A stretch of 41,704 nucleotides of DNA, taken from positions 1-41,704 of the forward strand of contig JAJRZK010000018.1 in the NCBI GenBank assembly GCA_024275315.1. The letters run 5' to 3'. A model generated the notes under the pieces. It made no database searches and was not told the DNA's origin. It saw nothing but the letters and a program-made list of their open reading frames with translations. A program made the position numbers and the translations under genes. The DNA is from Nitrospirota bacterium. GTDB lineage: Bacteria; Nitrospinota_A; UBA7883. Shown one piece after another: positions 37,697-41,704 of this stretch. Every line of letters starts with the position of its first letter. The first letter of the stretch is position 1.

Positions 37697-38143
37697 TTAT
37701 GTCGCCAGGTTCCGGATGAGGCTGATTTCATGAGCCGGGAGGCCGATCTTCCCGCTGATCTCCTCGTCTGGCAATCCCTTTTTTATGAGCCTGACCGCTT
37801 TTTCATATAACTCGGACCCGGGATCCGGGCCGACGGCCGATTTCCGACCGGACGGAGGCTGGCTTGTCGGCGCCGCTTTTCGCTTATCCCCACCGGTGGC
37901 GGCATTCGTGGCGCTGGAGGCTTTTTCTATCCGTTCGGCTACCTTCTCGGCGCGAATAACCAGCTTGGCCAGCTCGTCCATAAGCGATTCTAGCTGATGT
38001 ATATCGACCTGCTCATGCGTCTTCTGGTCGTCATCACCGAAATTCTCCAGGTCGGGGGTTTTGCTTTCACGCACTATGTAAAATACGACAAGCGCGAAAA
38101 GGGCGACATCCACCAGCAGTTGGAAGAACATCCAGTTGTTCAT
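37697..38143 (-). CDS. DUF2802-like flagellar-cluster protein
   Basis: A 148 aa protein with one N-terminal transmembrane helix (about 6-24), an acidic coiled-coil segment (about 45-75), a Lys/Pro-rich linker (75-105) and a C-terminal domain of about 40 residues. That last domain reads YEKAVRLIKKGLPDEEISGKIGLPAHEISLIRNL, a helix-turn-helix-like unit seen in DUF2802/DUF6115 proteins of flagellar gene clusters. I place it there from memory of that pattern. Function is unknown. It precedes fliK with a 7-bp gap and follows a small soluble gene. Confidence 0.7.
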   Translation of the reverse strand: MNNWMFFQLLVDVALFALVVFYIVRESKTPDLENFGDDDQKTHEQVDIHQLESLMDELAKLVIRAEKVAERIEKASSATNAATGGDKRKAAPTSQPPSGRKSAVGPDPGSELYEKAVRLIKKGLPDEEISGKIGLPAHEISLIRNLAT

Positions 38144-38183
38144 GTTTTTAGCTTAACCAAACAAGCTTTCCCGGTCCGACCAG

Positions 38184-38504
38184 TCAGGCCACTACGTTTA
38201 TAAGATTGCCTTGATCGGTCTCTGAGGCAGGGCTGGTCGGCTCTTCGCTCTCCTCCTCTTTCCCGGTGTCTTGCTGTTGGGGGCGGGCGTATTGCTTTTG
38301 CTGGCGCTGGTCTTCTTCACGAATTTTGGCGTTTTCTATTTCCTTGGTTTCCTGCGCCTGGTCCCGCTGATGCTCCACAATTTTTTCCAATTCCCTGTCA
38401 AACCCTCTGGCCACCTCGGCGCCTTGGGACTGCTGGGCCATCTGAACTCGCTCAACCGTGCTACTCAGCTGAAGAACTTGTTGCAATCCGATAGATTCGA
38501 CCAT
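38184..38504 (-). CDS. Small Gln/Glu-rich coiled-coil protein at the head of the flagellar operon
   Basis: I do not recognise a family. The 106 aa protein has an amphipathic N-terminal half (VLQLSSTVERVQMAQQ) and a highly charged coiled-coil middle (about 40-75). Its tail is rich in Gln, Glu, Ser and Pro. It has no signal or membrane segment. The ATG at 38504 has AGGAG about 11 nt upstream; an ATG at 38537 lies 11 codons earlier but within the likely leader. It is the first gene after a consensus promoter and precedes the DUF2802-like, fliK and FlhB-like genes. Confidence 0.6.
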   Translation of the reverse strand: MVESIGLQQVLQLSSTVERVQMAQQSQGAEVARGFDRELEKIVEHQRDQAQETKEIENAKIREEDQRQQKQYARPQQQDTGKEEESEEPTSPASETDQGNLINVVA

Positions 38505-38550
38505 TTTGTCTTCTCTCCTGTCAGGAGCGGACAACACTTATCTAACTTGA

Positions 38551-38578
38551 ATTATATCAAGTTATTAGACGCTGTCAA
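38551..38578 (-). promoter_or_regulatory. Consensus sigma-70 promoter for the fliK operon
   Basis: On the minus strand TTGACA (38578-38573) and TATAAT (38556-38551) are both perfect and 16 bp apart. Transcription would start near 38544, about 40 nt before the first ATG. Confidence 0.8.
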
Positions 38579-38627
38579 GGTTCCTTCCGTATCTCCTCGA
38601 CCCTCCACGCCAGTACCTTTCAATTCT

Positions 38628-38655
38628 ATATCGGCATATCTGATTGAAAACTATA
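38628..38655 (-). promoter_or_regulatory. fliK: Sigma-28-like promoter for the flagellar operon
   Basis: On the minus strand TATAGTTT (38655-38648) and GCCGATAT (38635-38628) each differ by one base from the sigma-28 (FliA) consensus TAAAGTTT / GCCGATAA. The spacer is 12 bp rather than 11. Its place upstream of a flagellar operon strengthens the call. The gene symbol here refers to the controlled operon. Confidence 0.5.
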
Positions 38656-38771
38656 AAAATTCAACACACTCCACCATGTAGCCAGGCTCTCCAGCGGCTT
38701 GCATGGACCCCTATTTAATCCACAAGATTATTTTTCCTAAACGTCGGTGCTCGTCCAGATTGAAATAGTAT

Positions 38772-38810
38772 CCGGACTGTGCCAATATTAAGCTTCATGG
38801 CACAATCCGG
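38772..38810. promoter_or_regulatory. Long inverted repeat upstream of the EF-G2-like gene
   Basis: CCGGACTGTGCC (38772-38783) and GGCACAATCCGG (38799-38810) form 12-bp arms with one mismatch around a 15-nt loop, 69 bp before the ATG at 38879. No T-run follows on either strand, so a terminator is unlikely. It could be an operator or a 5'-leader hairpin. Confidence 0.5.
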
Positions 38811-38878
38811 TAACCAAGTCATTCACGGGATGGGAGGGGGAATGGCTCGTTCGCCCCTGTCACCGGTAAGGAGAAAAG

Positions 38879-40966
38879 ATGAAGACTTTCGCGCCTGACA
38901 AAATCAGAAATGTGGGTATTGCCGCTCATAGCGGCGCCGGTAAAACCTCGCTTGCAGAGGCTATGATGTATGATTCCGGCGCTGTCAACCGTCTTGGCTC
39001 CGTGGATAACGGGACATCAGTTATGGATTTCGATCCCGAAGAGATCAAGCGCAAAATTTCCATTTCCACATCCATAGCCACGTGCGAATGGAAAAATCAC
39101 AAAATTAACATTCTGGACACGCCGGGCGACCAGAACTTCATCCCCGACGCCCTGGCCTCCATGGAGGTTATGGATTCTGTAATCATCATGGTTCCCGCAG
39201 ACACCGGGATAAAAGTCCAGACTGAAAAGGTGTGGAACTGGGTGAAAGACAGAAACCTCGCCCGTGTTATTTTCATCAACAAAATGGATGTTGAGCGCGC
39301 CTCCTACGACGACATGATCGAGCAAATCCATCAGGTGTTCAAGCATAAGATCATCCGGCTGACCCTGCCGATAGGAGCAGGGGAGAATTTCAAGGGTGTG
39401 GTCGATTTGCTGTACATGAAAGCGTATGTATACAAAAAAGACGGCGACGGACAATTCGAAACCACCGATGTTCCGGAAGACCTGCTGGAAAACGCGGAAA
39501 AGGAGCGGCAGGAGCTGGTGGAGACGGTAGCGGAAACCGACGAGGACTTGCTGGAAAAATTCATGGAACACGGCACACTTGAGGACGAGGACCTTTACGC
39601 CGGTTTCAGAAAAGCCATAATCTCCGGCGATGTGGCGCCAGTGGTTTGCGGGTCGGCGACGTTAAATATCGTCGTGCGCAAGACGCTGGATCTTGTCGTC
39701 AACTTCCTTCCGTCTCCTGTTGATGTTCCCCCGCGCAAGGCCAGCGACGGCGAAGGCGCCGAAATCGAGATCACCCCCGACGCCGAGGGGGCTCCGGTGG
39801 GGCTTGTGTTCAAAACCATCGCGGATCCATACGCGGGAAAGCTCAGCGTTTTTCGGGTATACTCCGGCTCTTTCAGCTCCGACAGCAACGTGTTCAACAG
39901 CACGCGCAATGAAAAGGAGCATATGGGGTCGTTGCTGGGGCTTCAAGGCAAAAAACAGACCCCGGTCACCAAAGCGGTGCTGGGGGACATTGCCGCTGTG
40001 GCCAAGCTTAAAACCGTGGTTACGGGGGATACCCTGTGCGGAACGAAATCCAGGGTGGTTTTTTCCACTCCTGAAATGCCGGCGCCGGTCATATCATTTG
40101 CCGTATCTCCAAAATCCAAAGGGGACGAGGAAAAGGTCTCCGTAGCGTTGTCGCGCATGATGGAGGAGGATCCCACCCTTCGGATGGGTCTTGACAGGCA
40201 GACCAAAGAGATGATCGTTTCCGGCATGGGCCAGGTGCACATCGAGGTGGTCATCAGCAAGCTCAAGGAAAAGTTTGGCGTGGAGGTGGAGATAAAACCG
40301 CCGCGCATCGCCTACAAGGAGACCATCAGGGGGTCCGCCAAGGGGCATGGCCGGCTCAAGAAACAATCGGGTGGCCGGGGCCAGTTCGCCGATTGCCACC
40401 TGGAGATAAGCCCGGCGGACGACTCCAAGGAGTTTGAGTTTGTCGACGCCATCGTGGGGGGCGCCATACCGAAACAGTACATACCCGGGGTTGAAAAGGG
40501 TGTGCTGGAAGTTATGTCGCATGGCGTCCTGGCCGGATATCCGGTCACCGCCTGCAAGGTGAAACTGTTCGACGGAAAATTCCATGATGTGGACTCGTCG
40601 GAGCTAGCTTTCAAGATCGCGGCGTCGATGGCTTTCAAGGAGGCGTTCATGAACGCCAAGCCTGTGCTTTTAGAGCCAATCATGGAGATTCAGATCGAGG
40701 CGCCCGAAGAGTGTATCGGTGATGTCATGGGAGACCTGAACCAGAGGCGTGGCCGCGTGCTGGGCGTGGATACAACAGGTAGCATGCAGAAAATCAACGC
40801 CCTTGTTCCTATGGCCGAATCGCTTACGTACGCCCCGGACCTGCGTTCCATAACAGGCGGGCGCGGGCAGTTTGCCATGCATTTCTCATCGTATGAAGAA
40901 GTCCCGTCCAATATCGCGGCGAAGGTCATAGAAAGCGCGAACGGGGACAAGGAGGGGAGCAAATAG
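38879..40966 (+). CDS. EF-G-like translational GTPase (EF-G2 / FusA2 type)
   Basis: A 695 aa protein with the five-domain EF-G layout. Its G domain differs from housekeeping EF-G. The P-loop is AHSGAGKTS (16-24, where EF-G has AHIDAGKT). The switch-II motif is DTPGD (80-84), so the catalytic His of DTPGH is Asp. NKMD (134-137) is intact. The segments GMGQVHIEVV and GRGQFADCHLE, and GRVLGVDTTGSMQKINALVPMAE near the C-terminus, match domains III to V. EF-G2 of Thermus shows a similar P-loop. Such proteins can act in ribosome recycling or have low GTPase activity. A good GGAG lies 5 nt before the ATG. The next gene starts 16 bp after its stop. Confidence 0.9.
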   Translation: MKTFAPDKIRNVGIAAHSGAGKTSLAEAMMYDSGAVNRLGSVDNGTSVMDFDPEEIKRKISISTSIATCEWKNHKINILDTPGDQNFIPDALASMEVMDSVIIMVPADTGIKVQTEKVWNWVKDRNLARVIFINKMDVERASYDDMIEQIHQVFKHKIIRLTLPIGAGENFKGVVDLLYMKAYVYKKDGDGQFETTDVPEDLLENAEKERQELVETVAETDEDLLEKFMEHGTLEDEDLYAGFRKAIISGDVAPVVCGSATLNIVVRKTLDLVVNFLPSPVDVPPRKASDGEGAEIEITPDAEGAPVGLVFKTIADPYAGKLSVFRVYSGSFSSDSNVFNSTRNEKEHMGSLLGLQGKKQTPVTKAVLGDIAAVAKLKTVVTGDTLCGTKSRVVFSTPEMPAPVISFAVSPKSKGDEEKVSVALSRMMEEDPTLRMGLDRQTKEMIVSGMGQVHIEVVISKLKEKFGVEVEIKPPRIAYKETIRGSAKGHGRLKKQSGGRGQFADCHLEISPADDSKEFEFVDAIVGGAIPKQYIPGVEKGVLEVMSHGVLAGYPVTACKVKLFDGKFHDVDSSELAFKIAASMAFKEAFMNAKPVLLEPIMEIQIEAPEECIGDVMGDLNQRRGRVLGVDTTGSMQKINALVPMAESLTYAPDLRSITGGRGQFAMHFSSYEEVPSNIAAKVIESANGDKEGSK

Positions 40967-40982
40967 CTGGGCGGATCGATAG

Positions 40983-41585
40983 ATGCGGAAATTCAACCTC
41001 CTCCACGAGCTGAATAATATCCGCAACACGATCACGCCTGACACACCACTGCCCGGCGAGCGCGCCCCGGTTGGGGGGAAACGGGGATTGCTGTTAGGTC
41101 TATTCCTTGTTGCCGTGTTGGCCGTGGGTGGCGCTTTGTGGAGCCAGAAGTCGCAAACCGACGCTCCGCGCATGGCCGACACGGGACCAGACGAATCCAG
41201 TCCGGCGCCCGCCGCTGATTCGCTTTTGGCGGATGACGGGTCCGGGTTGGCCCGGGATGAGCGCTCACCACTTCTGGCCGACGCAAACACCCCCGCTCCT
41301 GACGAAGTTGAACCTGTAAAAAAACCGTCATCGGCAGGGCCGCATCCGAAGAGGATGGCGGCTGTGCCTTCCACGAAACCGCCAGGGTATGAACCGGCGC
41401 AAGAACCGATAAAACCGATTATGTCGCGTCCCGTCGCAAAAGGGGCCGCCCCGGCGAAGAAACCTCCCGCAATAGCCAGGCGCAAGGCGAAGACCGGGGG
41501 GAAAGGTGACGTCTGGTCTGTCAGGTTCGCTTTGTGCGTTATGAAGCGGAGCTGTGAGGAAATTGTCGGAAAGCTTAAACAGTAG
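40983..41585 (+). CDS. Membrane protein with SPOR-like C-terminal domain, cut by an in-frame amber codon
   Basis: As read to the first stop it is 200 aa: a cytoplasmic start (1-34), one transmembrane helix (35-53), a Pro/Ala/Lys-rich periplasmic linker (54-170), and the first part of a SPOR-like domain (WSVRFALCV...EEIVGKLKQ, from about 177). The stop is TAG at 41583-41585. The same frame stays open after it (41586 to the window end) and continues the second half of a SPOR domain. SPOR domains bind denuded peptidoglycan at septa. The start is ATG 16 bp after the EF-G2-like stop, with a weak GGAT about 10 nt upstream. Its truth as a short protein, a nonsense allele or a readthrough gene is open. 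Confidence 0.65.
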   Translation: MRKFNLLHELNNIRNTITPDTPLPGERAPVGGKRGLLLGLFLVAVLAVGGALWSQKSQTDAPRMADTGPDESSPAPAADSLLADDGSGLARDERSPLLADANTPAPDEVEPVKKPSSAGPHPKRMAAVPSTKPPGYEPAQEPIKPIMSRPVAKGAAPAKKPPAIARRKAKTGGKGDVWSVRFALCVMKRSCEEIVGKLKQ

Positions 41586-41704
41586 GGGATTCACGCGTTT
41601 ATGGTCGAGGGGCGGGCGGTTTTGAGCATGCGTGAAATTGTGATCGGCCACTGGCAGACCGCCGCCCAGGCGAAGGTCGCCAGGAAGGAGTTGTCAAAAT
41701 CGGC
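41586..41704 (+). other. In-frame continuation of the SPOR-like domain beyond the TAG, off the window edge
   Basis: 39 codons continue without a stop: GIHAFMVEGRAVL, then REIVIGHWQTAAQAKVARKEL. This matches the second half of a SPOR domain, with its hydrophobic strand followed by a Gly-aromatic turn (GHW) and a helix ending in KEL. An ATG at 41601 could restart translation but lacks a good ribosome-binding site. The 3' end is outside the window. Confidence 0.55.

Larger units (their letters stand above)
38505..38878. other. Divergent regulatory region between the flagellar operon and the EF-G2-like gene
   Basis: A 374-bp region without genes. It holds two candidate promoters for the minus-strand flagellar operon (38551-38578 and 38628-38655), a strong inverted repeat (38772-38810), and the ribosome-binding site GGAG 5 nt before the EF-G2-like ATG. 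No clear plus-strand promoter is seen. Confidence 0.6.

Noticed and set aside
41583-41585. Pyrrolysine at the TAG in the SPOR-like gene
   Set aside because: TAG is an ordinary stop for several genes here (pilT, both EF-G2-like and TRAP binding-protein ends). No pylT/pylS genes are visible, and SPOR domains have no reason for pyrrolysine.

Overview
The window comes from a flagellated, motile diderm (Gram-negative) bacterium. It encodes flagellin, a FliK-type hook-length protein, a free FlhB C-terminal-domain protein, the type IV pilus retraction ATPase PilT, the LPS-assembly protein LptD, two lipoproteins, Tat-exported TRAP binding proteins and the futalosine-pathway enzyme MqnC. MqnC points to menaquinone made by the alternative route. 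MqnC, an archaeal-type FMN glutamate synthase, a zinc-ribbon Ser/Thr kinase, an EF-G2-type GTPase and stand-alone PilZ/CheX proteins together suggest a deep lineage such as Nitrospinota, Nitrospirota or a former deltaproteobacterial group. No sequence here fixes the phylum. The region reads as ordinary chromosome: there is no phage, IS element, CRISPR array or integrase.

Layout. 1-1083: a tandem repeat derived from the flagellin 3' end, then flagellin (-). 1299-4258: aroE, pilT, nrnA (+). 4337-7020: a small lipoprotein and a transmembrane Ser/Thr kinase (-). 7021-7393: a non-coding stretch with a dense cluster of GATAC/GTATC half-sites. 7394-8290: a secreted GH114-like protein (+). 8531-14589: a block of lptD, membrane-anchored FMN glutamate synthase, tgt and hemW (-), tightly spaced or coupled. 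15105-16397: citrate synthase (-). 16594-18455: TRAP DctQ and DctM (+), convergent with 18502-22452 (-), which reads response regulator, TRAP binding protein, ZntB-like transporter, second TRAP binding protein. 22543-23166: a degenerate PilZ protein (+). 23158-26113 (-): an overlapping GT2 glycosyltransferase / PIG-L deacetylase / BshC-like cassette. 26250-28720 (-): CheX, MarR, YihY/BrkB and tRNA-Cys. 28920-36047 (+): an M16 peptidase pair, two CorC/CNNM proteins, mqnC and a PilZ protein. 36072-38504 (-): a small flagellar operon with well-formed promoters. 38879-41704 (+): an EF-G2-like GTPase and a SPOR-like membrane protein running off the end.

The most notable items are these. The GT2/PIG-L/BshC-like cassette looks like a variant low-molecular-weight-thiol (bacillithiol-type) or amino-sugar conjugate pathway. 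The catalytic M16 peptidase gene carries a one-base frameshift at an A7 run. An in-frame amber codon splits a SPOR-like domain at the right edge. A 104-105 bp array downstream of flagellin repeats the flagellin gene end. The GATAC/GTATC cluster lies between the kinase and the GH114 gene. Several genes have TTG starts that the Shine-Dalgarno position supports (aroE, second CorC, CheX, BshC-like).
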